Shown piece after piece: positions 1-8,492 of a stretch of 64,000 nucleotides of DNA. Each line of letters starts with the position of its first letter. Position 1 is the first letter of the stretch. Under the pieces are notes generated by a model. That model was given only the letters and a program-made list of their open reading frames with translations, did not search any database and had not been told where the DNA came from. Location of the stretch: the NCBI RefSeq assembly GCF_007954585.1, contig NZ_CP042382.1, positions 1,922,001-1,986,000 on the forward strand, given 5' to 3'. The stretch comes from Pistricoccus aurantiacus. Its GTDB lineage: Bacteria; Pseudomonadota; Gammaproteobacteria; Pseudomonadales; Halomonadaceae. The position numbers were made by a program, and so were the translations under genes.

Positions 1-1
1 A

Positions 2-397
2 GAGTGCAGCGCCAACTACTGGCGTCTGTCTCGACTGCTGGGTGAGCTCGAGATCGGCGAGGTGCGCGAGGTGAATCTGGGTGACCACGACAAGCGATTC
101 GGCGCCCTGTGGCTGGAAGTATTGGAAGTCGCTCCTTACACCACCACCGTGAGTATCAGCCAGAGCGGCGCGCTGGATTCCTTTGTCGAGACGCCACGCA
201 TGCGGGTTCAGCTCTATCACGATGTGCGCATGGCAGAAGTGGTGGATTTCCAGCGTCAGCGTCACTTCGATGGCCGCTATCGCTATCCCAACCCCCGCAT
301 GCATCAACCGGACGAAAAGCTGCAGCTCAATCGTTTTCTCGGCGAATGGCTGGAACATGGCCTGGCTCACGGCCATTCCCTGGATCTGATTCGCTAG
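2..397 (+). CDS. DUF1249 (YqiB-like) protein, 5' end outside window
   Basis: This is the C-terminal part of a small soluble protein; the reading frame is open to the left edge, so its start lies outside the window. The first visible residues read ECSANYWRLSRLL, which resembles the Cys-x-x-Asn-Tyr-x-x-Leu start region of DUF1249 proteins (E. coli YqiB). The end carries the family-like RYRYPNPRMHQPDEK and an FLGEWL segment. It lies 16 bases upstream of cpdA, the same pairing found in enterobacteria and pseudomonads, so the two are probably co-transcribed. The biochemical role of this family is unknown. No signal peptide or membrane segment is visible in this part. Confidence 0.8.
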   Translation, partial: ECSANYWRLSRLLGELEIGEVREVNLGDHDKRFGALWLEVLEVAPYTTTVSISQSGALDSFVETPRMRVQLYHDVRMAEVVDFQRQRHFDGRYRYPNPRMHQPDEKLQLNRFLGEWLEHGLAHGHSLDLIR

Positions 398-413
398 CTT
401 CTCGCTCCTTCCC

Positions 414-1163
414 ATGGCACGTCTGATCCAGATCACCGACTCCCACCTGCAAGCGGATCCGAAAGCCCGTTGTCGAACCGGCCATCCGCTGTCTCGGTTC
501 GAACAAGTCCTGGAATACGCCCGCCGGCAGCAGCCGGACGCAGTCATCCTGACCGGGGATATCGGCGAGAACGGTTCGCCGGGTGCCTATCGTCTGGCCG
601 TTGAACGATTGGACCAGTTGACGTGCCCCTGGTACTGGCTGGCGGGCAATCACGACGACCCTGAGGTCATGGCGCGGTACCGGAGCGTCGTCGACGAGAT
701 CGAGCTGGACCGGTGGCGGCTGCTGATGCTGAACACCCAAGTCTTTGGCGAGCCCTTCGGCAAGCTGGGAGAGGCGCAGCTGGAGCGCCTGGCGGTGCGG
801 TTACGCCAGGACGAGCGGCCTACCTGGCTTGTCATGCACCACCCGCCGGTGACGATCGGCTCCGCCTGGATGGATGCGATCGGCCTTCAGGATCGCCAAG
901 CCCTGTGGCAATGCCTGGAACGTTTTCCTCAGGTGCGAGGTATTCTCTGCGGGCATATTCATCAGGCTTTTACACAGACCGTTGTCTGCGGCGGAGGAAA
1001 AATCGCGGTCCATGGCTGCCCGGCCACCTCGGATCAGTTCCTGCCTCGGTCCGACGCCTTCGCCGTGGACGAGCAGGCGATGCCGGGCTATCGCGTGGTC
1101 GAGTTAGAGGACGCCGGCTTTACGACCTGGGTGGAGCGCGTCGAAACGCAGAAGAAGCAATAG
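414..1163 (+). CDS. cpdA: 3',5'-cyclic-AMP phosphodiesterase CpdA
   Basis: A 249-residue cytosolic metallophosphoesterase predicted to hydrolyse cAMP to AMP and so limit CRP/Vfr signalling. The class III phosphodiesterase metal-binding blocks appear in order: DSH near residue 9, GD near 46, GNHDD near 82, a histidine pair in VMHHPP near 143, and GHIH near 181. The length fits the family. The start at ATG 414 lies just after the yqiB-like gene; no strong Shine-Dalgarno is seen, consistent with translational coupling. A strong hairpin terminator follows 43 bases after the stop. Other calcineurin-like esterases share these motifs, but the neighbour and length favour CpdA. Confidence 0.88.
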   Translation: MARLIQITDSHLQADPKARCRTGHPLSRFEQVLEYARRQQPDAVILTGDIGENGSPGAYRLAVERLDQLTCPWYWLAGNHDDPEVMARYRSVVDEIELDRWRLLMLNTQVFGEPFGKLGEAQLERLAVRLRQDERPTWLVMHHPPVTIGSAWMDAIGLQDRQALWQCLERFPQVRGILCGHIHQAFTQTVVCGGGKIAVHGCPATSDQFLPRSDAFAVDEQAMPGYRVVELEDAGFTTWVERVETQKKQ

Positions 1164-1206
1164 GTTATAAAAAGATAGTGATTTATTCTTTTGGGTTATT
1201 TATTTG

Positions 1207-1259
1207 AGCCGGTAGGCTGAAGCCATGACGGATTCATGGTCTCGGCTTCCGGCTTTTTT
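1207..1259 (+). terminator. Rho-independent terminator after cpdA
   Basis: A long imperfect inverted repeat pairs AGCCGG...AGCCATGA (1207-1228) with TCATGG...CCGGCT, followed directly by six T residues (1254-1259). It separates the yqiB-cpdA unit from the cysDN unit. An ATG inside this hairpin (1225) is in frame with cysD but is not a credible start. Confidence 0.85.
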
Positions 1260-1347
1260 AATACGTTTCATCTTAGCTTCGCGCTGGCGTTCCGCAGGCC
1301 ATGACCTTTCGTTTTTTTCCGGTTCACCTTACGAGGTCTCAAGCGCC

Positions 1348-2259
1348 ATGCTGTCTCCCGAGCGTCAAACCCACCTGAAACAGCTCGAAGCCGAATCCAT
1401 TCATATTCTGCGGGAAGTCGCCGCGGAGTTTCGCCGCCCGGTCATGCTGTATTCCATCGGCAAGGATTCCTCGGTGATGCTGCATCTGGCGCGCAAGGCC
1501 TTCTATCCTGGCAGGCCGCCGTTTCCCCTGATGCATGTCAACACTACCTGGAAGTTTCGCGAAATGATCGCCTTTCGCGACACCATGGCGCGGGAAACCG
1601 GCATGGAGCTGATCGAGCACATCAACGAAGAGGGCCGGGCGGCCAACATCAATCCCTTCGATCACGGCAGCGCCAAGTACACGGACGTGATGAAGACCGC
1701 TTCCCTCAAGCAGGCCCTGGACAAGTACGGCTTCGACGCGGCCTTCGGCGGCGCTCGGCGGGACGAGGAGGCCAGCCGTGCCAAGGAACGGGTCTATTCG
1801 TTCCGGGACAGGCATCATCGCTGGGATCCCAAGAATCAGCGTCCGGAGCTGTGGAATCTGTACAACGCCCGCATCAATCCCGGCGAATCGATTCGCGTCT
1901 TTCCGCTCTCCAACTGGACGGAACTCGACATCTGGCAGTACATCTACCTGGAGTCGATTCCCATCGTGCCGCTTTATTACGCCGCACCCCGCCCGGTGGT
2001 GGAGCGAGACGGCATGCAGATCATGGTGGACGACGAACGCCTGCCCCTGGCCCCTGGCGAAGTGCCGGAAGAGAAATGGGTGCGTTTCCGGACCCTCGGC
2101 TGCTACCCGCTCACCGGCGCGGTGGAGTCCCGAGCGGCGACGCTGCCGGCGATCATCCAGGAAATGCTTCTGACCCGCAGCAGCGAACGCAGCGGCAGGG
2201 CTATCGACCACGACCAGGCCGGCTCGATGGAGAGGAAAAAACGCGAGGGGTACTTCTGA
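1348..2259 (+). CDS. cysD: Sulfate adenylyltransferase subunit CysD
   Basis: Small catalytic subunit of ATP sulfurylase; it forms adenosine 5'-phosphosulfate from ATP and sulfate in assimilatory sulfate reduction, driven by the GTPase CysN. The PP-loop ATP-binding motif [13 protein letters not shown] is near residue 36. The family blocks [27 protein letters not shown] and [13 protein letters not shown]-like (here [17 protein letters not shown]) follow. The frame is open further upstream to 1225, but that stretch crosses the terminator. Starting at ATG 1348 gives 303 residues, matching the E. coli protein (302). The stop overlaps the cysN start by one base, so translation is coupled. Confidence 0.95.
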   Translation: MLSPERQTHLKQLEAESIHILREVAAEFRRPVMLYSIGKDSSVMLHLARKAFYPGRPPFPLMHVNTTWKFREMIAFRDTMARETGMELIEHINEEGRAANINPFDHGSAKYTDVMKTASLKQALDKYGFDAAFGGARRDEEASRAKERVYSFRDRHHRWDPKNQRPELWNLYNARINPGESIRVFPLSNWTELDIWQYIYLESIPIVPLYYAAPRPVVERDGMQIMVDDERLPLAPGEVPEEKWVRFRTLGCYPLTGAVESRAATLPAIIQEMLLTRSSERSGRAIDHDQAGSMERKKREGYF

Positions 2260-3683
2260 TGGCTCACCAATCCAGCCTGATTGCCGATGACATCGACGCC
2301 TATCTCAAGGCCCACGAGAACAAGGATCTGCTGCGCTTCATCACCTGTGGGAGCGTGGACGACGGCAAGTCGACCCTGATCGGCAGGCTGCTGCACGATT
2401 CCAAGATGATCTTTGAAGACCAGCTGGCCGCCATTACCCTGGCCTCCAAGACCAGCGGCACCACCGGAGACACGGTGGATCTGGCGCTGCTGGTGGACGG
2501 GCTGCAGTCCGAGCGGGAGCAAGGCATCACCATCGATGTGGCCTATCGCTATTTCTCCACGGACAGACGAAAGTTCATCATCGCCGATACCCCGGGCCAC
2601 GAGCAGTACACCCGCAACATGGCCACCGGCGCCTCCACCGCGAGCCTGGCGATCATCCTGGTGGATGCCCGCCACGGGGTGCAGACCCAGACCCGCCGGC
2701 ACAGCTATATCTGCGATCTGCTGGGTATCCAGCACCTGGTGATCGCCATCAACAAGATGGATCTTGTGGCGTATTCCCAGGCGCGCTTCGAGGAGATCGT
2801 CGCACAGTACCGCCGCTTCGCCGAGAATCTCGGCGCTCGGGACATTCGCTTCGTGCCGATTTCCGCCCTGAAGGGCGACAACGTGGTCAACAAGAGCGAT
2901 GCCATGCCCTGGTATGGACAAGGGGCGTTGCTGGAGCATCTCGAGACGGTGGAGATCAGCCGGGACAGTAACCTGTCGGACCTGCGCCTGCCGGTACAGT
3001 ACGTGAATCGACCGCATCTGGATTTTCGTGGCTACAGCGGCACCCTGGAATCCGGCATCCTGCGCCCGGGGCAGGCGGTCAAGGTGCTGCCTTCCGGCAA
3101 GACCTCGCGAGTCGCGCGCATCGTCACCTTTGACGGCGATCTGGAAGTGGCCTATCCGGGCCAGGCCATCAGCGTGACCCTGGACGACGAAATCGATATT
3201 TCCCGGGGCGATTGGCTGGTGGGGGCCGGCGAGGAAGTCGCGCTGTCTTCCGGCATCGAGGCGGATATCGTCTGGATGCAGGAAATTCCGCTGGAGATCG
3301 GCAAGAGCTACGATATCAAGCTCGCCAGCCGGGAGTTGACCGGTCAAATCAGCCGTCTCGACTACCAGGTGGACGTCAACAGCCTGGCACGGGAGAAGAC
3401 GAACCGGCTCGAGCTCAACGGCATCGGTCGCGCCCATTTTGAGCTGACCACGCCAATTCCGGTAGATGAGTATCGACGCAGCCCGGGCACCGGCAGCTTT
3501 ATTATCATCGACCGCTTGACCAATGCCACCCTGGGGGCGGGGCTGATTCGCGGCGTCAGCGAGGTATCGAAGGAGCCGACAGGGGAAGTGGACTGGCAGG
3601 CCTTCGAAGTCGAACTCAATGCGCTGGTGCGCCGGCACTTCCCCCATTGGGAAGCCAGGGATATCGGCAAGCTGTTTTCCTAA
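2259..3683 (+). CDS. cysN: Sulfate adenylyltransferase subunit CysN (GTPase)
   Basis: GTP-hydrolysing large subunit of ATP sulfurylase, 474 residues. Translation-factor GTPase motifs are visible: G1 [13 protein letters not shown] near residue 33, a G3 [12 protein letters not shown] near 110, G4 NKMD near 165 and the SAL G5 region. The C-terminal half is the usual elongation-factor-like beta-barrel pair. There is no C-terminal APS kinase (CysC) domain, unlike the CysNC fusions of many pseudomonads, so APS kinase, if present, is encoded elsewhere. The start ATG overlaps the cysD stop (TGATG). The stop overlaps that of the convergent nsrR by four bases. Confidence 0.95.
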   Translation: MAHQSSLIADDIDAYLKAHENKDLLRFITCGSVDDGKSTLIGRLLHDSKMIFEDQLAAITLASKTSGTTGDTVDLALLVDGLQSEREQGITIDVAYRYFSTDRRKFIIADTPGHEQYTRNMATGASTASLAIILVDARHGVQTQTRRHSYICDLLGIQHLVIAINKMDLVAYSQARFEEIVAQYRRFAENLGARDIRFVPISALKGDNVVNKSDAMPWYGQGALLEHLETVEISRDSNLSDLRLPVQYVNRPHLDFRGYSGTLESGILRPGQAVKVLPSGKTSRVARIVTFDGDLEVAYPGQAISVTLDDEIDISRGDWLVGAGEEVALSSGIEADIVWMQEIPLEIGKSYDIKLASRELTGQISRLDYQVDVNSLAREKTNRLELNGIGRAHFELTTPIPVDEYRRSPGTGSFIIIDRLTNATLGAGLIRGVSEVSKEPTGEVDWQAFEVELNALVRRHFPHWEARDIGKLFS

Positions 3684-4138
3684 TCGACCGGGACTGGTTC
3701 ATTGATCTGCAGCAGGCGAATCAGCTCCCGGCGCTCTTGGGGATTTTCGATGAGATCCGCCAGGGTGTATTGATCCAGCACACCGAAGAAGGCGTCCAGC
3801 GCCTTTGCGAGGAGAAGCTTGATGCGACAGGCCGGGGTGATCACGCATCGATTGGCCGGGCCGAAGCATTCCACCAGCACGAGATCCTGCTCCGTATCCC
3901 GCACCAGCTTGCCGAGGTTGATGTCTTCCGGGCGCTTCTTGAGTATCAGCCCGCCGTTCTTGCCGCGGGTGGCCTGCAGGTAGCCCTTGCGATTGAGTTC
4001 CTGAACCACCTTCATCAGATGATTGCGGGAAATATCGTAGCGTTCGGCGATTTCCGCGATGGTGGAGCGCTGTTCGCCTTTCAAGGCGGTGAACAGCAGC
4101 ACACGAAGCGAATAATCCGTGTAGCGAGTGATATGCAT
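3680..4138 (-). CDS. nsrR: NO-sensing transcriptional repressor NsrR (Rrf2 family)
   Basis: A 152-residue Rrf2-family regulator with an N-terminal winged helix-turn-helix ([16 protein letters not shown]..., [19 protein letters not shown]). Three cysteines lie near residues 91, 98 and 104 in [18 protein letters not shown], the [Fe-S] ligands. The ITPACR context and the RGKNGG turn match NsrR better than IscR. NsrR represses NO-detoxification genes until NO damages its cluster. The gene lies two bases downstream of the ybaN-like gene, whose promoter region holds an NsrR-type operator, so autoregulation is likely. Several more matching operators occur across the nor/nos block. The first cysteine spacing (six residues) is one or two longer than in E. 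coli NsrR. Confidence 0.88.
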   Translation of the reverse strand: MHITRYTDYSLRVLLFTALKGEQRSTIAEIAERYDISRNHLMKVVQELNRKGYLQATRGKNGGLILKKRPEDINLGKLVRDTEQDLVLVECFGPANRCVITPACRIKLLLAKALDAFFGVLDQYTLADLIENPQERRELIRLLQINEPVPVD

Positions 4139-4140
4139 GC

Positions 4141-4569
4141 TCAGGAGCCGTTGCGGGTCGCGCGAGGCACGACGTTATTGTTTGTTGTCGACGTGGTCGG
4201 GTTGGGTCTTGTCAGCAGAAAAGTCGCCACACAGCAGAAGAAAACGCCGGTGACGATCAGCACGAAAAGCGGCGAGCCCTTGTAGGCGAGCCAGGACCAG
4301 CTCAATAACAGTAAACAGCAGGCCAGCCACTTGGCACGCTTGGGAACCGCACGCTGCTCTCGCCAGGCGATCAATGGCGGCCCGAGATGCGGGTGCCGCC
4401 ACAGCCAGGTGGCCAGCCGGGGCGAGCCCTTGGGGGCCGCCCAGGCCGCCACCAGCAGAAAAGGGGTGGTAGGCAACAGCGGCAAGACTGCGCCGACGGC
4501 GCCCAGGCCGATGCACAGGAACGCCAGACACCGGTAGACCAAACGAGATAGCTTGCCGGGGGTTGCCAT
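4141..4569 (-). CDS. DUF454 (YbaN-like) inner-membrane protein
   Basis: A 142-residue membrane protein with the DUF454 signature: an N-terminal hydrophobic hairpin containing GLGAVGAVLPLLPTTPFLLVA, then a cytosolic WxxxHPxLGPxLxxWR-type segment (here WRHPHLGPPLIAWREQ), and two further hydrophobic segments. The molecular role of the family is not known. It is the first gene of a two-gene unit with nsrR and is divergent from nnrS across an NsrR-type operator. Association of DUF454 genes with nitrosative-stress and haem genes supports a role under these conditions, but that is inference. Confidence 0.85.
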   Translation of the reverse strand: MATPGKLSRLVYRCLAFLCIGLGAVGAVLPLLPTTPFLLVAAWAAPKGSPRLATWLWRHPHLGPPLIAWREQRAVPKRAKWLACCLLLLSWSWLAYKGSPLFVLIVTGVFFCCVATFLLTRPNPTTSTTNNNVVPRATRNGS

Positions 4570-4597
4570 TGAAGGCCTCCTTGGCGGCCTGGCCCAT

Positions 4598-4620
4598 AAG
4601 ATGTATTTTGGATATATATT
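4598..4620. promoter_or_regulatory. NsrR operator between ybaN-nsrR and nnrS
   Basis: A 23-bp imperfect 11-1-11 inverted repeat with left arm AAGATGTATTT and right arm GGATATATATT. It fits the known NsrR pattern of two GATGCATTT-like half sites in inverted orientation. It sits in the 78-bp divergent intergenic region, 28 bases upstream of nnrS and 29 bases upstream of the ybaN-like gene, so it could control both directions and nsrR itself. Confidence 0.75.
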
Positions 4621-4647
4621 ATGCTTTGATCAAGGAATGCTCAAGCC

Positions 4648-5856
4648 ATGCGTCAAGGCAAGAACACCATGATTTCCACTCGGCATTATCCCGCCTGGAC
4701 CTGGTTCTTCCCGGCGGCGAGCCTTTACGCTGCTCTATGGATGCCGCTATCGCTCTGGGTCATGCTTTCAGGCGACGAGTTTCAGACCGTCAACATGCCG
4801 AATGTATCCTTGGCCTACCTGCATGCTCAGGAGCTACTGTTCGGTTTCGCCCTGGCGGTGATCGCCGGCTATCTGCTGGGGCCCTTGCCGTTCAAGAAAC
4901 TGGCGCCGCTGTTCCTTCTCTGGTTGCTGGCAAGGCTTGGCATCCTGCTTGCGCCACAGACCCTGATGGCACCCTTGGCGGGCAGCGGTTTCGTTCTGCT
5001 GCTGGCTTGGCAGCTGGTGCCGCGCTTCAAGGCCGCCAAGAAATGGCGCAATCGCCTGCTTTCGCCGCTGCTGCTGGCGATCTGCCTGGCAGCGGTAGCC
5101 GCTCAGTGGTCGAGCCATATGCCGTTGTCGAAAGCGGTACCGATAAATTATTCGCCGTCGGGTCTGCTGTATATAGCGGTGCTGCTATTGGCCTTATTGA
5201 TGCTTTTCATGGGCGGTCGGGTGATCGCGCCGGCGGTGGCGGGCTATCGTCAGCGTCTTGGCGGCATCCTCAAGGCTCGGGTACAGCCGAATCTGGAAGC
5301 GGGGCTGATTCTCGCCATGCTGCTGGCCATTGGGCTCGCATTCTGGCCGATGGTCTACCGCTGGGCCGGAGTCCCGCTGGTGCTGGCGGGGCTGATAGGA
5401 TGGCTACGGCTGCTGCGCTGGCAGCCTTGGCACTGTCTGGGCAGGCCCGATCTGTTATGCCTGGGCATCGGCTATGCCTGGCTTGGGACGGGGCTGATCG
5501 TCAACGGCATTGCCTTGCTCGCCCAGCAATCGTCGGTTGCCTTGATCCATGTCATCACTGTCGGGGCGCTAGGCACGCTGACAAGCGGTATCATGTTGCG
5601 AACGGCGTTGCTGGCGGCGAGTCCAAGATCCAGCCTCGATCTGGGGCGTGAAAAATATTTTGCATGGATCACCGGCTTGATCGCCATTGCCACGCTGTCG
5701 AGGCTTTTCGCGTCCTTTACGCTGATCTATCACGTGCCCCTGCTCTGGATCGCCGCGACAGCCTGGAGCCTTGCCTGGTGCCTGCTGGGGCTGCGGCTCG
5801 CCAGCGTGGCAAACGAATACCTGATTCACCGAAATACAAGACAAGCCGCCCGTTGA
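4648..5856 (+). CDS. nnrS: NnrS family haem/copper-type membrane protein
   Basis: A 402-residue polytopic membrane protein of about twelve hydrophobic segments, homologous to NnrS. That family is known to bind haem and to relieve nitrosative stress in denitrifiers and Vibrio. The sequence has the family style of short loops and conserved histidines (HAQELLFGFALAVIAGYLL near residue 55, LIHVITVGALGTLTSGIMLR near 300). The start at ATG 4648 has AAGGA 11 bases upstream; an internal ATG at 4669 is an alternative. The NsrR-type operator lies directly upstream. The small gene at 5929 and hemN follow on the same strand. Confidence 0.92.
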   Translation: MRQGKNTMISTRHYPAWTWFFPAASLYAALWMPLSLWVMLSGDEFQTVNMPNVSLAYLHAQELLFGFALAVIAGYLLGPLPFKKLAPLFLLWLLARLGILLAPQTLMAPLAGSGFVLLLAWQLVPRFKAAKKWRNRLLSPLLLAICLAAVAAQWSSHMPLSKAVPINYSPSGLLYIAVLLLALLMLFMGGRVIAPAVAGYRQRLGGILKARVQPNLEAGLILAMLLAIGLAFWPMVYRWAGVPLVLAGLIGWLRLLRWQPWHCLGRPDLLCLGIGYAWLGTGLIVNGIALLAQQSSVALIHVITVGALGTLTSGIMLRTALLAASPRSSLDLGREKYFAWITGLIAIATLSRLFASFTLIYHVPLLWIAATAWSLAWCLLGLRLASVANEYLIHRNTRQAAR

Positions 5857-5928
5857 GTGGTGAAACAGACAAGAGACGACATGAAATAAGGCAGCTCGAA
5901 TATTCATCGCTGCCTCAAGGAGACGACA

Positions 5929-6333
5929 TTGGCTATCGCCTGTTATGCGGACTTACTGCGCGAAGCGCGCCAGCAGAAAGAGGCTCAGCGCCTGCTTTTC
6001 GTGTTCACCCGAGCGGAACTGCCGGATAACCCGAACGACATCCAGCGCGAACGCTTCGAGCGGGGCGAGGGCGGGGTACTGGTGCCCGTGCTTTGCGTCG
6101 ACAAGCTCCCGGAGGAGCTGACGGACATGGCGGCGCTACTCGAGGAATCGAAGCGCACCGGAATCGACTGGGACATCGTCTTCGTCGCGGCGCTGGCGGG
6201 CCATGAGTCCTTCCCTCCTACCAGCGATGACGCGGAAGCGACGCTGCAGCGGATGGTCGAGACCATCCAGCAAGGCAGCATCGAACATTTTCTGGCTTTC
6301 GATCGCCGCGGCGACGTCGCCAGCTTTCATTGA
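5929..6333 (+). CDS. Conserved small protein, often mis-named 'ribonucleotide reductase subunit alpha'
   Basis: A 134-residue soluble, acidic protein with no signal peptide or membrane segment. Conserved-looking blocks are QRLLFVFTRAELP, GEGGVLVPVLCVDKLPEELTD, IDWDIVFVAALAG and LQRMVETIQQGSIEHFLAFDR. Very similar small proteins in other proteobacteria carry a database label of ribonucleotide reductase alpha subunit. None of the radical-enzyme cysteines or nucleotide sites is present, so I do not accept that label. The start is TTG 5929, chosen because AAGGAG lies six bases upstream. It lies between nnrS and hemN on the same strand, which hints at a role in NO or haem metabolism; the function is unknown. 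Confidence 0.7.
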   Translation: MAIACYADLLREARQQKEAQRLLFVFTRAELPDNPNDIQRERFERGEGGVLVPVLCVDKLPEELTDMAALLEESKRTGIDWDIVFVAALAGHESFPPTSDDAEATLQRMVETIQQGSIEHFLAFDRRGDVASFH

Positions 6334-6348
6334 GTGTCGGAGCCCGCC

Positions 6349-7743
6349 ATGAGCCAAGAATCCTTGACCTTCGAGCGTAGCCTGGTGGAGAAATACGATC
6401 GACCGGGGCCGCGCTATACCTCCTATCCCACCGCACCGCGTTTCCATACCGCCTTTGCCCTGGACGACTACCGCGACGCCATCGCTCACAGCAATGGCGA
6501 TCCGCTGCCCAAGCCCCTGTCGGTCTATATCCATATCCCGTTCTGCAAGAGCCTTTGCTATTACTGCGCCTGCAACAAGATCATCACCCACAAGACCGAA
6601 CGGGCGGTGGAATACCTGAACTACTTAAAGCGCGAGATCGCCCTGCAGGCGCATCTTTTCGATCCGGATCGCAAGCTGACCCAACTGCATCTGGGCGGCG
6701 GCACCCCGACCTATCTCACCAACGCCCAGCTGAGCGAGCTGATGGAGGCGCTGGATGAGGCGTTTACCCTGGAGCGGAGCGAATCCCGGGAATTCTCCCT
6801 GGAGGTGGATCCACGCACCGTCTCGCCTCAGCAGATTCACGAACTCCATGCGCTGGGCTTCAATCGCATCAGCCTTGGCGTGCAGGACTTCGATCCGGAC
6901 GTGCAGAAGGCGGTCAATCGCGAGCAGGGCGAACAGCAGACCCTGGATCTCATGGAGGCGGCGCGGGAGGCCGGCTTTGACTCGATCAGCGTCGATCTGA
7001 TCTACGGCCTGCCGCTGCAGACCGTTGCGAGCTTCTCCCGCACCCTGGACAAGATCATCGCCATGCGCCCGGACAGGATCGCCTCCTACAGCTACGCCCA
7101 TCTGCCAGAGCGCTTTCGCGCCCAACGCCTGATCCGGCCCGAGGACATGCCGCCGCCGGAGCGCAAGATCGAACTGCTGGAGCTGACCATCAATCGCCTG
7201 CAGCAGGCGGGCTACGTGTATATCGGCATGGATCATTTCGCGCTGCCGGACGACGAGCTGACCCGCGCTCAGGAAAACGGCACCCTTCAGCGTAATTTCC
7301 AGGGCTACTCCACTCACGCGGACTGCGATCTGATCGGCCTGGGCATCACCGCCATCGGCAAGGTCGGGGACACCTACAGCCAGAACGTCAAGACCCTGTC
7401 CGAGTACTACAAGTGTCTCGACGAGCTGCACCTGCCGGTGCAGAAAGGCTATCAGCTCAACGACGACGACCGGCTGCGCCGGGATGTCATCCACCGGCTG
7501 ATGTGCCATAACCAGGTGGAATTCGCCCCCATCGAAGCCGCTTACGATATCGACTTCAAGGCCTATTTCAGCGACGCCTTCGACGCGCTGGAAGAGCAGG
7601 TGCGCGACGGGCTGGTGAGCATCGATGAAGAAAAGCTGGTGCTCAAGCCCCGCGGGCGGCTGATGATGCGCAGCGTCGCCATGGCCTTCGATGCGTATCT
7701 GAGCGAGGATATCCGCGAGAGACGGTTTTCGAGGACGGTGTGA
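6349..7743 (+). CDS. hemN: Oxygen-independent coproporphyrinogen III oxidase (radical SAM)
   Basis: A 464-residue cytosolic radical-SAM enzyme that decarboxylates coproporphyrinogen III to protoporphyrinogen IX without oxygen, in haem synthesis. The cluster motif is HIPFCKSLCYYCACNK near residue 62, with the extra cysteine typical of true HemN. The glycine-rich SAM motif LHLGGGTPTYL and the N-terminal KYDRPGPRYTSYPTAP follow the family. ATG 6349 is chosen over GTG 6334 because GGAG lies six bases upstream and the length fits HemN. Placement after nnrS suits the haem demand of the NO and N2O enzymes. Anaerobic induction is likely, but no FNR site was seen immediately upstream. Confidence 0.95.
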   Translation: MSQESLTFERSLVEKYDRPGPRYTSYPTAPRFHTAFALDDYRDAIAHSNGDPLPKPLSVYIHIPFCKSLCYYCACNKIITHKTERAVEYLNYLKREIALQAHLFDPDRKLTQLHLGGGTPTYLTNAQLSELMEALDEAFTLERSESREFSLEVDPRTVSPQQIHELHALGFNRISLGVQDFDPDVQKAVNREQGEQQTLDLMEAAREAGFDSISVDLIYGLPLQTVASFSRTLDKIIAMRPDRIASYSYAHLPERFRAQRLIRPEDMPPPERKIELLELTINRLQQAGYVYIGMDHFALPDDELTRAQENGTLQRNFQGYSTHADCDLIGLGITAIGKVGDTYSQNVKTLSEYYKCLDELHLPVQKGYQLNDDDRLRRDVIHRLMCHNQVEFAPIEAAYDIDFKAYFSDAFDALEEQVRDGLVSIDEEKLVLKPRGRLMMRSVAMAFDAYLSEDIRERRFSRTV

Positions 7744-7798
7744 TTTTACGATTGGCCGATCTTCAAGACTTCTGGATGCTCAGGCCCTCGGCGCTGTA

Positions 7799-7844
7799 TT
7801 AAGGGCTAAAAGGATAACGCCTATAATTTAGCTAGGTTAGCTAA
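7799..7844 (+). promoter_or_regulatory. Promoter and palindromic operator of the toxin-antitoxin pair
   Basis: A -10 box TATAAT (7822-7827) lies 17 bases after a weak -35 candidate TTAAGG (7799-7804). Immediately after the -10 is a perfect palindrome, TTAGCTA, three bases, TAGCTAA (7828-7844), ending 13 bases before the antitoxin ATG. Phd/YefM-family antitoxins bind such palindromes to repress their own operon; that this one does is inference. Confidence 0.55.
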
Positions 7845-7857
7845 GTGGGGTGTCGAA

Positions 7858-8085
7858 ATGCAGATCAATATGCACGAAGCCAAAAGCCAACTTTCCGCGC
7901 TGGCTGAACGGGTGAATCGAGGGGAAAAGGTAGTGATCGCCAAGGCCGGCGAGCCTTGGGTCGAATTGATTCCCTATAGACAGCCGTCGCGGCGCACGCC
8001 AGGTCGTTACAAAGGGCAGATTCTCATGGCCGCGGATTTCGACAAGACGCCTGAGGACGTAGTCGCCGCCTTCGAAGGAGAGTAA
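7858..8085 (+). CDS. Type II antitoxin, Phd/YefM family
   Basis: A 75-residue protein with the Phd/YefM N-terminal DNA-binding fold: MQINMHEAKSQLSALAERVNRGEKVVIAKAGEPWVELIP has the typical EAKSxLSxLxxxVxxGExVxIxxxGxPxAxL pattern. The acidic C-terminal tail (DFDKTPEDVVAAFEGE) is the likely toxin-binding arm and resembles antitoxins partnered with PIN-domain toxins. A palindromic operator overlaps its promoter. The partner toxin frame starts two bases after the stop but carries a nonsense codon, so the antitoxin may now be an orphan. Confidence 0.88.
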   Translation: MQINMHEAKSQLSALAERVNRGEKVVIAKAGEPWVELIPYRQPSRRTPGRYKGQILMAADFDKTPEDVVAAFEGE

Positions 8086-8087
8086 CC

Positions 8088-8471
8088 ATGCGGCGGATAC
8101 TGCTCGATACCCATGCGTTTCTCTGGTGGCTGGCCGATGATCCTCAACTGGGAGCGCAGGCAAGGGAAATCATCGCGGAGCCGCGCAATACAATTTTTGT
8201 CAGCGCCGCCAGCGTCTGGGAGATCAGCATCAAAAAGTAGCTCGGCAAACTCGAAGCCCCTGGCGATCTGAATAACATTATCGAGGACGAAGGTTTTATC
8301 CCACTGTCCATAGCTCCTTTCCACGGTGAGCAGGCAGGAAATCTACCCATGCACCATCGCGATCCATTTGATCGCATGTTGATCGCCCAGTCCCAGGCAG
8401 AGGGGCTTACGTTGATGACCGCTGACACGGCTTTTATATACTACGCCGTCCGTACGATACCTGCTTGCTGA
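8088..8471 (+). pseudogene. PIN-domain (VapC-like) toxin, interrupted by an in-frame TAG
   Basis: The frame begins ATG RRILLDTHAFLWWLADDP, the N-terminus of a PIN ribonuclease with its first acidic residue D7, and continues through SAASVWEISIKK with E45. Codon 51 (8238-8240) is TAG. The same frame then continues without further stops through LGKLEAP, HHRDPFDRMLIAQ and TLMTADTAF, supplying the remaining acidic residues D92/D95 and D113, to TGA 8469-8471. With codon 51 read as sense the protein would be 127 residues, normal for the family. A single point change has therefore probably inactivated the toxin, unless the stop is suppressed. Confidence 0.85.
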
Positions 8472-8492
8472 CTCGTCGCCGAAGCGTTTCTT

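Noticed and set aside
1225-1347. Extended N-terminus of cysD starting at ATG 1225
   Set aside because: That ATG is inside the cpdA terminator hairpin, and the family length is reached from ATG 1348.
2103-3647. Minus-strand frame (514 codons) opposite cysN
   Set aside because: Shadow of cysN, whose G motifs are complete.
5929-6333. Annotation as ribonucleotide reductase alpha subunit
   Set aside because: No cysteine, nucleotide or radical motifs of any reductase class; the protein is far too short.
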